Source of the DNA: Gorsachius magnificus
Taxonomy: Eukaryota; Chordata; Aves; Pelecaniformes; Ardeidae
Assembly (NCBI GenBank): GCA_034008185.1
Contig: CM067083.1
Coordinates: forward strand, 930,001-994,000
DNA length: 64,000 nucleotides
Direction of reading: 5' to 3'
Below, one piece after another: positions 42,901 to 54,224 of this stretch (the stretch's first letter is position 1; each line of letters opens with the position of its first letter). The notes beneath the pieces are model-generated. The model saw only the letters and a program-made list of their open reading frames with translations. It was not told where the DNA came from and did not search any database. Both the position numbers and the translations under genes were made by a program.

Positions 42901-45540
42901 ACAAAGTGCCCGGGGCCATGGGGAGCGCATGGACTCAGAGCTGCCGCTCGTGGAAGGGCTTCAACCACAGAGCGGGTGCTGCCCGGGGTCCTACAGCATC
43001 ACCAACCACCCCTGCGGTCCCAATTTCAGTGAGAGAGTCTGCTAAGACTTCAAAACTCAGAGAAGGGGGAAGCAGGCGAGGATCAAACATCGTTACAAAC
43101 ATTCCTCTCTCCTAATTAACGTCCCAGTGCTCCGCAATGCTCTTTCCCCCCCATCCCTATGTGATTTGCATTTGGCTTTCCCATTCTGCTCACACCAGTT
43201 GTGATTATCGGCCCTAACTATGCACAAGCTCCTGAAAATTGTCTTTGCAGTGACTTTTATGAGGAAATGAGGCATGAGTGCAGAATGACGAACCCCAATC
43301 AGGCTTGGGGGAAAAAAAAAAAAATCTTTAAGTGATCTTGCTGAATTGATTTTCACAACAGGACGCGAGCGGTTTTGACAGGAGATGTTTTCTCATTAAC
43401 TTAACATTAATACAGATCACCGCGCTGTCATTGCCATCTCCCTTCTCAACAGGGGAAGAGCCAGGAGAGGCTAAGGGGGACTTGAAGACATTGGGGGCCT
43501 GTGTTTGCCATAAAAAGCCAAGATGAACAATAAGAAGCCCCCCCAGATATTTTTATCCATTATTTTAAAATCTGCAAGTCCCGCAGGGTGCGGTGGGTGC
43601 TCAGCCATGGAGGCCGGGTGCCGTGCATCATGAGGATGGACGCTGTCGTGGCACCTCCAGGCCCACGCGGAGCGGGGCCATTTGCTCAAATCCCTCGGGC
43701 AGCATGCATGGCTCGCCATGGCAGCCGACCCTCCTCGAGTCCTCGAGAGCTAAAAATGGGCCGCTTATATTGCCCTCCTCTTCCTCATCCGAGGGAACGG
43801 GAAGGCGAAGGCTCTCCCAGCATCCTGCCCCAGGGGACCATTCTCCCGCACACAGGATCCCAACGCGGGCGCAGAGCACCCAAGGCGGGGGCAATGGCCA
43901 AGGGGTCCTGCTCCCCACCAGGACAAGAGACCCTCGCGAGCAAGCAAGGCCCCGGCGACGTCAGCGCATGCCTCTGCCCGCCAGCCAGCTCGGAGCCCGC
44001 AGCAGGACGCCATCTGCTCTTCAGGCAGGTCAGGGACCGCAAAAATGTGCGTTCTTCTCCTTCCTTTGGGGATTCTCTATTGTATTCTCACCACATCTTA
44101 TAAACCGGCCCCGGTCCATGCCCCAAAGCACCCACACTCCGGCGACACATCCCACTCCGTGAGTCAGTTCCCTCCACAGCCGGCTTTCCTTCGGCGTGGG
44201 AATGACTCCACGTTAAACGTATTTGAAGGCTGATCTCAGCAGATGCCTTTGACCGTGACCGTAACGTGAGCGATAAAATACGGATGGCAGTGGTGGCGTG
44301 CTCAAAGCCACTCGGACTTTGTCTGCTTTGGCCATCTCAAGTTTTTGAAAGGGTTTTTTTCCTCTCACTTTTAAGCCGCATTTTGCCCGCTTCCATGAGT
44401 AAAATATACGTGTAATTCATTAAAATAAAATTCCAGCGTGCAAGATCAACACGGCAATGACACGAAGCTATGCTAAATGTTCATATACCCCACAGAGCGG
44501 GGTGCATTAGGAGAAGGCCAGCGAAAATAGAGCGGCACCAAAACACTCATGCAAACAGCTCCCAGGAGGAGCAGAGCAGGATAGGAAAGGCTAGGAAAAT
44601 AAAACGAGGCATTCCTCGTACGGATTTCAACACCGGGGGTTAAGCGGAGTTGAGTTCTGCCTTCCACCCCTCATTCCTGCACCGAGCAGGGAACCATATC
44701 GATTAATCTTAAACGGGGAAGGGAAATGCAAACAAGAAATGTGCTGGGCTGGGGACGGATCCAAACCCCGCTGAAACTGAGCCTGCCTTTCCCGTCTAAT
44801 TCTGCTGGCTGTGGGGGGGGGACACCCCCGGCCGAGCATTTTCAAGGCACAGGAGAGCAACTCGCACCTGCAGAGAGCACCCAGATTTTGTCCTCAACCT
44901 GAGAGGGGTCACTCCGGAAGGATACTGCCATCACTCCCAGCAGAATGTCCCTCTGTCGCCACATAGGACCTGGCCAGGATTTTATCTATGAACATCAATG
45001 CCCACTTAAGGCGCATTTTGCAGGGAAAAATTAAACATTTCTGAGTCACCCAGCTTTTGGATGCAGGCTGAGCATCAGACGAACGGAGACGTCGCGCTCC
45101 GATCTGCACTGTGAGTTTTGCACCCAGAAGCTCCAAGCTCCCTCCCGCGGTGCCTGACCGGTGCGGAAAACAAGATGGGAAGGGGAGTGCTGCTGGGGAA
45201 AGGCCAGGCCAGCGGGGGTTCGTGCTGGATGCCCGCAGCCCACGGTGCTGGCTGCGGGGCGTAGCTTGCAGACAGGCTCTTCCTCCGCTTCATCGCCCCT
45301 TGGTGCAGCCGGGGGCTTCCCTACCTCCCAGCCGCAAAGAAAAGTAAATATCTGAGATGCCAGAAGGGATAAGGGAACAGCGGAATGTGCCTGTAGGTGT
45401 TGCTCAACCCAGGAACGTGCATTTTGGACACCTGGGACGTGACATCAGCTCTCGAGGTTGGTGGATTTGCTCCACAGCCCCCAAATAATTAGAATTTTTG
45501 CAGCTAGAGCAGCTGCGATGGGAGAACACAAGAGCATATT
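39936..45540. other. Unique sequence, no gene seen
   Basis: About 5.6 kb without a recognisable gene, RNA or transposon. AT-rich patches lie near 42.35-42.6, 43.1-43.45 and 44.25-44.5 kb, with T- or A-runs at about 42548 and 43312. CpG is moderate near 43.6-44.0 kb, where open frames overlap on both strands without known domains. Confidence 0.35.
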
Positions 45541-46010
45541 TGGGATGGAGGAGGCACAGGGATGCTGCCGGTGCAGGGATGGGATTGGAAAGGGTTGGAA
45601 TGGAGGAGGTGCAGGGATGCTGCCAGTGCAGGGACGGGTGGGATGGCTGAGGTGCAGGGATGCTGCTGGTGCAGGGACGGGGTTGGGCAGGGTTGGGATG
45701 GCGGAGGTGCAGGGATGCTGCTGGTGCAGGGACAGGGTCGGGATGGCGGAGGTGCAGGGATGCTGTCAGTGCAGGGACAGGGCTGGGATGGCTGAGGTGC
45801 AGGGATGCTGCTGGTGCAGGGACGGGGTTGGGCAGGGTTGGGATGGCGGAGGTGCAGGGATGCTGCTGGTGCAGGGACAGGGTTGGGATGGCGGAGGTGC
45901 AGGGATGCTGCTGGTGCAGGGACAGGGTCGGGATGGCGGAGGTGCAGGGATGCTGCCGGTGCAGGGACAGGGTTGGGACAGAGGAGGTGCAAGGATGCTG
46001 CCGGTGCAGC
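45541..46010. repeat. 45-bp minisatellite with 145-bp higher-order repeat
   Basis: About ten units sharing GAGGTGCAGGGATGCTG, then GTGCAGGGAC and a GGGTTGGGATGG-like end. Most units are 45 bp. Some carry a 10-bp GGCAGGGTTG insertion and are 55 bp. A 55+45+45 block (from about 45659) recurs from about 45804, a 145-bp step, so higher-order duplication has occurred. Since 45 is a multiple of three, long frames of repeated 15-residue peptides appear on both strands. These are artefacts. Confidence 0.95.
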
Positions 46011-46474
46011 CACCGGGGCCCGGCACAGCGGGGTCCGACGCTGGGGGCTCGTGCCTATTTCCCAGCGCCTCTGCCTGCGCCTTCGCAGCCTGCGCCCCAT
46101 GCAAACCCGACTGCGGCAGACGGACCGACGCTCCCTGGGGAGAAACAGCTCAGGCACCGCGGGAAGCGGGAGAGGTGCTTCCTCCAGACCGGGCCCCTGC
46201 CACATCTTTTGCTTTGCAATTCACCTCCCTTCCCGGACCAGCAACGCCGAGCGTCTCCCGCTCCCCGCAAAGGAACATTTTCCAAGTCCTTCGATCGCTT
46301 CCAGCTCTCTTCTCTGAACCCTCTCCAGAAGGAGCTGAGATTTCACAGAAGATGCTCCATATCGCTATTTCAGATCAAGTTATGTGATCAGAATATTTCC
46401 CCTTTTCATTTCTCCTGCATCTTAACAGGGTGGGGTTTTTTTCCCTCCCTATTTTTTTTGCTTGTCTTAATCAG
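46011..46474. other. GC-rich flank, then pyrimidine-rich approach to exon-like segment
   Basis: CpG is moderate at 46015-46160. The stretch ends in a long pyrimidine tract that forms the acceptor of the next feature. Confidence 0.35.
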
Positions 46475-46640
46475 ATGCCAAGGAACGTGAAACAGCGGCT
46501 GCACTCGCAAGGATGCAGCCAGCTCTTAGGGAGCCCAGGCTTCCCAGAGAAAGTGTCCAACAGGAGAAGGAGCAGCAGCCGTGGTGCAAATTGCCCTGGA
46601 GAGAGCAGCTTGGGACCTGCCGAGGGGCTGGCGGAGCCAG
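46475..46640 (+). other. Best exon-like segment of the window
   Basis: Preceded by a very good acceptor: a TTCCCTCCCTATTTTTTTTG tract, then CTTGTCTTAATCAG with AG at 46473-46474. A branch-point-like CTTAAC lies about 50 bases upstream. It is followed by a good donor, CAG/GTGAGA (GT at 46641-46642). The 166 bases start with ATG and stay open in that frame, giving a basic, Ser-rich peptide beginning MPRNVKQRLHSQG. I know no such protein. If transcribed, it may be an exon of a lncRNA or of a gene outside the window. A chance pair of splice motifs is the null explanation. Confidence 0.25.
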
Positions 46641-46984
46641 GTGAGAGCCGCTCCAGGCACATCCGCAGTTAAATGGGGCAGGGACCCTCAGCCCAACCTC
46701 CCCAGGCACCAGACGCCACCCCTGCCACAGCCGGAACCCACGGGCTTTTGGCAAAGGCAATCCCCCAGGTTTTACTTCTTGCTGCTTTGAAGCATCCCGA
46801 GCTCCCCATCTGGGACTGCCATGGGAAGAAAAGGGACGGAGTGTGGCATTGCAATGGAAAGCTAAACAACCCCCTCACCCCCCGGTGTGTTTTACAGCTG
46901 CAGCCTGCTCATGAGTTGGTACTTCTGTTTCTTCCGTGGGTAGCACATAAAGCAAAACCTAGAGCAAAAATACAAGCCTCTAGC
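46641..46984. other. Unique sequence downstream of exon-like segment
   Basis: GC-rich, with no recognisable gene or repeat. Confidence 0.3.
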
Positions 46985-47290
46985 AGTTTCCTCCAAATTC
47001 ATTAACATGCTGAAGGAGGCAGAAAGGGCTTTGAAAGAGGCTGATTGACATTCCTATACCATCTGATTGCGGAAAGAAAAATAAAACCCAATCTTAGCAG
47101 AATCCCCCCAACTTATTACCAGAAGATCTTTTGCTGAATGCATTCTTTTAAGAAAGATTTTCAAAGTTCTTTTGCTTTCGAGAAGCGTAGGCTCTGCTGT
47201 TCTACCTTAGCAAACGAAGCACACATCGTTTCCGACAAATGAGCTGGACAAGTGATGATGTTAATGACGTCATTCTGTAGCCGCTTACCT
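46985..47290. promoter_or_regulatory. AT-leaning block with palindromic CRE
   Basis: About 300 bp of AT-leaning complex sequence with GATTGACATTCC (PBX/MEIS-like), repeated TCTTTTGCT motifs and a perfect CRE, TGACGTCA (47265-47272), in an ATTA-flanked context. Candidate enhancer, not tested. Confidence 0.3.
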
Positions 47291-47751
47291 ACCCGCCGCC
47301 CAAAGGGGATGCGCTGGCAGGAGCTCTGAAGGTGAAATGAAGCTGTGCCGGTTCATACATGCTCAGGATCCCACCCCACCCATCCCACAGAAGGGCCGAG
47401 GAGAAGGGGAAGGGGTGGGCATTGCTCATGGCAAACGACCTGATGCTCTGAAACGCTTCACGGAAGCCCGTCCCGACAGGCAGGCAATGGGCATGCTTGG
47501 AGAGCTCCTTCTCCAGGACCCCCCAGGGCAGCGGGTCTCCAAGCTCAGCCAGACGCTGCTCCCGGGGCCACTCTTGCTTTTTTCCAAAGTTGATTCCCTC
47601 CCACCCCCCATGCAATTGGATGGAAAATTCCACCCAACGCAATCAGGAAAAAATCTGGGAGAAAAACCTTCCTGCGGGGAAACGTCAGAGCCTTTTACAG
47701 TGATCAGAAATGCCGAAGCAAAACATTGACATCTTTCCGAAATGAATCCTG
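47291..47751. other. Unique sequence, no gene seen
   Basis: Open frames overlap on both strands without known domains. No repeat recognised. Confidence 0.35.
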
Positions 47752-47820
47752 CTTTTGGGGCAGAAGAAGCTTTCCATTTGGCAAATGGACGCGATGGTTT
47801 GACTTCTTGCCCCAAAAAAG
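47752..47820. other. Hairpin-forming inverted repeat, about 70 nt
   Basis: CTTTTGGGGCAGAAGAAG (47752-47769) and CTTCTTGCCCCAAAAAAG (47803-47820) can pair through about 16 base pairs with two small bulges. The loop holds a second short stem, CCATTT/AAATGG. It could be a degraded inverted-repeat element or a structured RNA. There is no evidence of expression. Confidence 0.4.
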
Positions 47821-48430
47821 AACGCCACCAAAAAATAATATAAAAAAAAAAGAAATGGGTATTTCCCATCAGCTGAAAGCCCCATTCTTCACTCTCCTCC
47901 TCCCCAAACCCTCCACTCTCGGCTCAGATGGAGACCCCGCTTCCAGCCTGGAAGCTCCATGCTCCAGGCAGCCCCTGCCCCGGGGCAGGGCACAGGATGG
48001 GGACCCACCGTCACGCCCGGCTGGGGATGTTCCATCTTTCCCTCTCCGATAAATATTCCAGGTCGCTCTTTCATCCTGCTGCCCCAAAGCCCCCCCGCCC
48101 CCTTCCCAGCAGCAAGGGCTCACGCCCTGGCACTCCTCGCCCAACGCCGCTATTAAAAGTGGCTGCAGCACAGAAAGCCTCTTCAAAATTAATACAAACC
48201 CATAACCCTCCCGAGGGAGGATCAAATTTGTTAAATTAGCCCGTTCCCACATGAAAAAGGGGCATGAGGGGTTTTTTTGTTGTTTCTTGTTTTGTTTTCA
48301 AATCCTTGAGAGCAACTGGAAATCTGAGGAAACGCACGTTGGAGTTTTCAAAGAAACTTTCTGCCCTGTGAGAAGGAACACGCCTACTCTGCCAGCTCGC
48401 AGCCTGCTGCCGATTAACTGATGGGTCAAG
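47821..48430. other. Unique sequence, no gene seen
   Basis: An A-rich run near 47840-47852 and T-rich stretches near 48270-48300. No gene or named repeat. Confidence 0.35.
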
Positions 48431-48766
48431 ATCATGGAATCATGGAATGTTTTGGGTGGGAAGGGACCCCTAGAGGTCACCCAGCCCAACCCCCCTGCAG
48501 GAGCAGGGACACCTTGAACCACATCAGGTTGCTCACAGCCCCGTCCAACCTGGCCTGGAATGTTCCCAGGGATGGGGCCTCCACCCCCTCTCTGGGCAAC
48601 CCCTGCCAGGGTTTCACCACCCTCACTGGAAAGAATTTCTTCCTTAGATCCAGTCTAAACCTACCCTGCTTCAGTTTAAAACCATCACCCCTTGTCCTGT
48701 CACAGCCGGCCCTGCTAAAAAGATTTTCCCCATCTTTCTCATGGGCTCCCCTTTAAGCACTGAAAG
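48431..48766 (-). mobile_element. CR1 LINE 3' fragment
   Basis: Minus-strand CR1 3' end starting ATCATGGAATCATGGAATG, then GGGACCCCTAGAGGTCACCC, AACCACATCAGGTTGC, TTCTTCCTTAGATCCAG and ACCCCTTGTCCTGTCACAG. It is about 335 bases, 5'-truncated, of the same subfamily as the tail at 17.2 kb, with only two tail units. Confidence 0.95.
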
Positions 48767-49049
48767 ATCTCAGTAACAGAACCAAAAAGCATGGTGGAAG
48801 GTAGCTATTGACCCCCAGACCTGCTGTGGGAGTACACTTCGGGATCTTCAAGAGAATTCTGCACTTCGTACTGAAATAGGGGCAGATGGAGGCACGCGTA
48901 TGATTAAAACAAGGAGATATTTTTTTGTCTGTCCCTCGCCAGCTCTGCCCACGGCGAGGGGACCCACTCCTGCGCCAGCGCCCTCCCAACACGTACGGGC
49001 AACCCAACCCAACCCAACCTGGGAAGATCAGGCTCTTCCACAACGGCCT
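48767..49049. other. Unique sequence with (CAACC)n
   Basis: A short pentanucleotide AACCC run of about four units lies at 49001-49020. Otherwise no feature. Confidence 0.4.
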
Positions 49050-49325
49050 TTGGGGGTTTGGGCCAAGCTTCTGGCATCAATAAAACAACTGATATTAGCT
49101 ACTATCGTGATGGTTACGGGCCGATACCTTCATCGCAACCCCACTGCTAAATGTTGCTGCTTTAAGCCCAAATTTACGGGCCAAAGCAAAGTGACTCAGA
49201 ATCAGCGGGAAGCCCTGAGAAGCGTTCGCGCTGTGAAGCATTAACTCCCTTTTATTAGGGGCTTACATTTTTACTGCTGTGATGCTTGGCCATTCTGCAC
49301 CAGTTTAATATTTTAAGAAATCACC
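49050..49325. promoter_or_regulatory. AT-leaning island
   Basis: AT-leaning block with CAATAAAACAACTGATATTA and TTTAATATTTTAAG. Candidate conserved element by composition only. Confidence 0.2.
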
Positions 49326-50240
49326 ACCACCAGGAGTAAAGGAGTCGGTTTTCCTCCTCCTCCCCCCTCGCTGCAACAATAAAAATGATTAGTGCAGACA
49401 AAGTCCACAGAAAGGATCTCGATGCCAAGCCTGGCTCCGAGCTGCAAAAACACCCAAGAATTGATTCTTCGCGTCTGCAATAACCGATCCCATATGTGCC
49501 ACCATCAGCTGCGCCGCCTCCGAGGGCCGGGCGCCGGGGCGAGCGGGCCGCAAGCTTTGCAGGTTTATCCTGTTTATCCAGTGCCAGTTTACCCACCAGG
49601 ATCTAAATTGCTGTTCCCAGTTCTGCTTACGCGCTCGCTGGTTTTCTCCTTCGCTTTCCAAACCATACAGTCCGTGGGCACGGAATTGCCTCCTACAGAT
49701 GTAGGTGTGGGAGAAGCAAGCGCGCCGCTGCCTCTCGCTGTACGCCTGCCTTGGGGCATGGCCCCCCCCGTGGCCTTTCGCAGAGGGACGACTCCTTCAT
49801 TGCCCTTCATACGGCTTTTTTTGGGCTAAGCATGCGTCTGGGTCTGGAAGGTGGTAAAAAGGCATTCTGGCAGGATGCTTCTGTAGCTCCAAGGCTTTTT
49901 CTTGGAGAATTTAAGTGAAAAATCAATGAGCTTCTCATTTAGCCTTCGCTTGGGTTCTTTTCCTCCCTTTAAACGCCAGCTGCCGTACCAACGCACAAGG
50001 GAAAACCAACCCAGAGCTGAACTCGAGGGGGGGTTTTGCTACTCCAGAAGCAGTTGCCACGGAAAGGGAAGATCCTTCCACCTGGGTTGGCCCCTTGCAG
50101 GTCCAGGAAACCGGCCGAAAGGGTTTCTTAAGTGGATCCAGGAGATCACGGGGACCGAGAGGCTGCCAAGCCAAATATTGCTCTAAAGCCCGTGCTACTT
50201 CACTGATCCTGAGGCGCAGGCTATGGGAGCCGGGGCTCCG
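49326..50240. other. Unique sequence, no gene seen
   Basis: CpG-dense at about 49505-49555. The open frames found are unfamiliar. Confidence 0.35.
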
Positions 50241-50332
50241 GAAGGGACACGCCAGGCATCAAGCGGCTCCAGAAGGGACACGCCAGGCATCAAGCGGCTC
50301 CAGAAGGGACATGCCAGGCATCCAGCGGCTCC
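50241..50332. repeat. 31-bp tandem repeat, 3 copies
   Basis: Units at 50241-50271, 50272-50302 and 50303-50332 share GAAGGGACACGCCAGGCATC followed by AAGCGGCTCC. The third has two substitutions and lacks the last base. Confidence 0.95.
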
Positions 50333-53300
50333 GCATGGCACCTCCAGCCCTTTGGCGCCAGCTGCCTGAGCCCCGGAACAGCAATGGAAACGTCCTCAAA
50401 CCAGGCAAGCCCCTGCCTTTCCAGGCACCGTTCCCAGCCTCCAGAAAGCCAATGCATCCCCTTCCCACCTTGCTAGGAGGAGGTGGCCTTTAAAAAGCTA
50501 TTTTGGTAACAAACTGGGGTTTTTAACAGTTTTGCCAACTCCAAGCTGAGCTGTCGTTGCATTTCTCCATCAGGTATCTCCTACAGCTCCAGGGATGGCA
50601 ACCGGCTGTCTCCGAGCCTTCCACCCCCCCGAAGCACCCTGGTGTTTGCCAAACCGACAAAGTGGCCGAGAAAAAAAAACAAAAAAAGAAGAAGAAAAGC
50701 AAAGCCTGAAGCTTTCCAGCGAGCAGCCCTGTAATGAACATGATTCATAACAAAAATACCAGGGGAAAGTAGGAGATGGGCTTCTTTCTCCCCCGCATTA
50801 CTGGCAGGTTTTGTAACGTTATGTGCTTTTGGGCTTAGGTCCAGATTAACCATGTTTAAGCATAGGAAAATATAGGTTCATCTCACGATGGGCAGATGGG
50901 CAGCAGAGTGAGCCAGGTCCCCAGGCGGGGAGGAACCGTGCCGTGAGATTCCTCGGCCGACTCACGCCGTGGGACCCTGCCCGGCCAACGCAGCACTGGG
51001 TGCCTGGGTCCCCCTGGGGGGGCTTCGGGCTGCAGCTCCCTCCTTCCCACCGCGACGGCCCCGCACGGGCCGCTCAGTTTCGGGGTTAAGGGCTGTCGGT
51101 TCAACCGGCGGCTCTGGGAGCATTATCTGCTTGGGGCCAGCACCTGGTTGGGAAAAGGTGCCAAGCTGCAAAGGGATGTTCTCGCTTCGGGTTGTGGGAT
51201 GAGGAGCCTTGCATTTAGCATGGAGGAGTGGGGATGGAAGCTGGGTGTTACAACCAGGAAAGCAAGCCCCGAGGGAACAAACCGGCTCCCCTGGACAGCC
51301 TCTGGGAAAGCAGGAATAACACCAACGTCTTTCGTTGGTCCTGCTTAGGGGTTCGAAAGCTGCTTGAGCAGAAACGCAGCAGCCAGGCGCTTCTGCTGGA
51401 GCCCAGCTCCAGCACTGTCAGCCCCAGGAGTTCAGAAATCATGAGCCAGGTCCAAAGAAAACAGAAGACAAGCTCAGAAACCAGGCAAATAATAATAAGA
51501 AAAATAATAAATCCTGGGCTCTTTTCATTTCATTTCCCTTCCCGTTTTTGACCCCAGACCTTTCCAAGCTTTCCTCTATGGCTACGAAGCCGGGAGGCTT
51601 GCGTCTGTGAAGAACGCGGCTACGTACGATGATGTTACCCCAAACCCGGGGCTTTAAATAAATGCCCCCAACTTTGTCAAGGTGCTTGCTAACGCTGCAG
51701 AAGCCTGGGCCGCAGCGTTCCTCAGGCGCAGGAACAGCCGTGCGCCCTGTATTTAAGTGTGGGTTATTTTTAATGTGGATTAGCGCAAGGGCTCGCGCCG
51801 TTTTGGTTGAGCCCGGCCCCCTGACGCGGCACCACCAACGATGGTTAATGATGCTGCCACCGACGCAGGGCAGGTGGCTCCTCATGTCCCTGCACCGCAG
51901 CGATGACGGTGGGGTCCCAGGGGTCAGTCCTTGCCCCCTGCCTTGCTCCAGGACAGGCCACCCTGCCCCCTCCTTGCTTTCTACACCTGCAGCGCCGAAA
52001 GGGAACCCCAGCCTGCCTCATGGCACAGCAGGCGTTTCTTGGGCACCACGGCATGAAAGAAATAAGGTGGAAGGAATGTGGAAATGAGTTATTGCCCCGT
52101 GATGCTCGCTGGCATCACGCCCGGCCCTCGCACAGTGCAGGGGGGGCGAGGAGGTGCTGGTGGGACACCCTGCCACGTCTGCTGCTGGCACACGCCGAGG
52201 AAGGACGGGCTCTCCTCTGCCTCCACCCTTGCTCTTGGCTCTGCAGCGTCACCGGCCCTCTGAGCCACACCTGCCTCCCAGCAACGCGCAAACACCTCGG
52301 CACGTGCCTTCCCGACAGTGTTTTGGAGCAGATATCCAGCAAGGGGGGAGGGCTGCTCTCCCAGTCGCCAGCGAAAACCTTCCGTACTGCTTGGCACTCA
52401 TATCCCACAGCTGCGCTCTCGGTGGCAGCTTTCCACCCAGGCTTCATCCCACTGCATTACTGTTGGACCAGGTTATGCCTTTCCAGCTCAGGCTTAATGC
52501 CCTTAAAAGAGCCTTAATGGCTTGGAGAGGCAGCAGGGTTGCAAACGGCGGCGGGGCTTTGGGGAGCAAGGCACGGGGAGGTAAAAGCTGCAGTGGTTGC
52601 TCGCCCTGTGTCCCCTGGCGCCCATGCTGCCCGAGCTGTTGAACTGAGAGGTCCCCAAGGGTGATGCTCCCAGAGCCCCTCGCCCTGCCACCAGGCTCGG
52701 GAGGCAGGATACAAATGCTGCCAAGACACCTGGATCCTCGGAGACAAACCACAAATTACGCTGCCTCTACAGGAGCATCAGTCCTATTTGTCACCATCTT
52801 CCCCCTCCTTGCTCCAGGTCCTTTTTCCAGGGCTGGATTAGGGAGTAGCCCATGCCAGCCTACGCCTTTTTACGATGCCACCAGCCTCTGAAAAGTCCGG
52901 ACTGGAGATCCAGAAGGTTCTCTCTTCTCTGCTTCATACAAAATGCAATGTCTGGTGGTTCCCTTGCAAGCCCACATGCTCCAGGAATAATCGTTAGCCG
53001 AAAAGGGGGAGGTAGCTGCAGCCCCCTGCACTGGAAGGTACCTCGTGCACCGAGTCAGACATCCCAGTGGAAAAGGCTGGAGCTGGGATAAAGTTTGCTG
53101 CCCGTTGCTCCCACGTCGTAGCATTGGAGTGAGACACCCTGGTGGGATGGTCCCCATCTCCACACAGATCAGCATCCTGAAGGGGTTTTTTGGGGGGGAT
53201 GCCAGGGTGGGAGCGCCCCAGCCGAAGCTGACACCTCGTGGGCATCGCCCTTTTCCCTGTCACCACAACATGTACCAACTCCAGCCACGGCACCGGCTGG

Positions 53301-54170
53301 GGTAAACTCCCCACTTCGTGGAAGGAAGCTCTTGAAAATCCTCACCCAAGGCAAATGCGCAGCTTTGGTTCCCTCAACCCTGGACGCGTTTAGGTTGGGC
53401 TAATTCAGCCCCTCCTCGGACAGCCCCGCTCTGCATCTCACCAGCTCCTCCTGCTGAGGACAGCGTGGCCAAACCATGCACCCCAGGGGCACAGGGAACA
53501 CGGTCCGGGCAGCCCAGGAGCCCTGGGTGCTGCGGAAAATAATTTAGGGAGCTGCCCCAGGCGAATCCAAGAGACCCCATGCCACAGCCAGGGCACAGAT
53601 TTTTTTTTTTTCCCCTACACTAAAACCATAAACTGGGAACAGCTCCTTGCGGCATCATGAGATTCAAGTCATAAACTGCTCAGTTTTCTTTTTTAATTGC
53701 CACGAAAGTTTTGTCCGTCGGGTCATGCAAGCGCCCAGCCCTCCCTCTCCTTCCCAGCCGTGCATTTGTGCTGTAACCTCGTCAGCCCCGCACAGGACGG
53801 TGCTTTGCCAAGCACAAGGGGGGGGTCCGTCTGGAACCTGGAGGAACCCCAAAATGCCCCTGCACCTAGTTAAAGACCAAAGATTTATCCCCAAAGCCTC
53901 TCGGGCATTGAGCAGGTACCGGGCGCCGAAGGCAGGAGGCTTACGAGGGAAAGAACAAGACCCGGCCAACACATCAAGGCATCGCTCAGCCCCCGTGGAG
54001 CCTGGGGGCAGAGGTGGGGAGGTGTCCGAGAGCCCAGGGGCACTTGCTGGCCAGGTCACACGCTTGAGGAGCTCCTACATCTGCCGGAAGGACGTACACG
54101 AGGAAAGAGCAGGGACATAAAAGCCTTTGGGAAGCGGCTGAAGTTTGGGCCAAAAGAAGTTTAAGATGAG
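50333..54170. other. Unique sequence, no gene seen
   Basis: About 3.8 kb without a recognisable gene, RNA or transposon. A purine-rich AAAAAG stretch lies at 50670-50700 and a T-run at 53600-53611. GC-rich parts give overlapping open frames on both strands without known domains. Confidence 0.35.
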
Positions 54171-54224
54171 GCGTTCCTTCGAGCCCTTGCTTGGGGGGCG
54201 TTCCTTCGAGCCCTTGCTTGGGGG
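54171..54224. repeat. 27-bp tandem duplication
   Basis: Two copies (54171-54197 and 54198-54224) of GCGTTCCTTCGAGCCCTTGC followed by TTGGGGG, identical by eye. Confidence 0.95.

Noticed and set aside
45458..46387. 309-codon plus-strand frame and 233-codon minus-strand frame
   Set aside because: Both are mostly the 45-bp minisatellite read in frame. The peptide is a repeated Cys/Gly/Arg-rich 15-mer with no known family.
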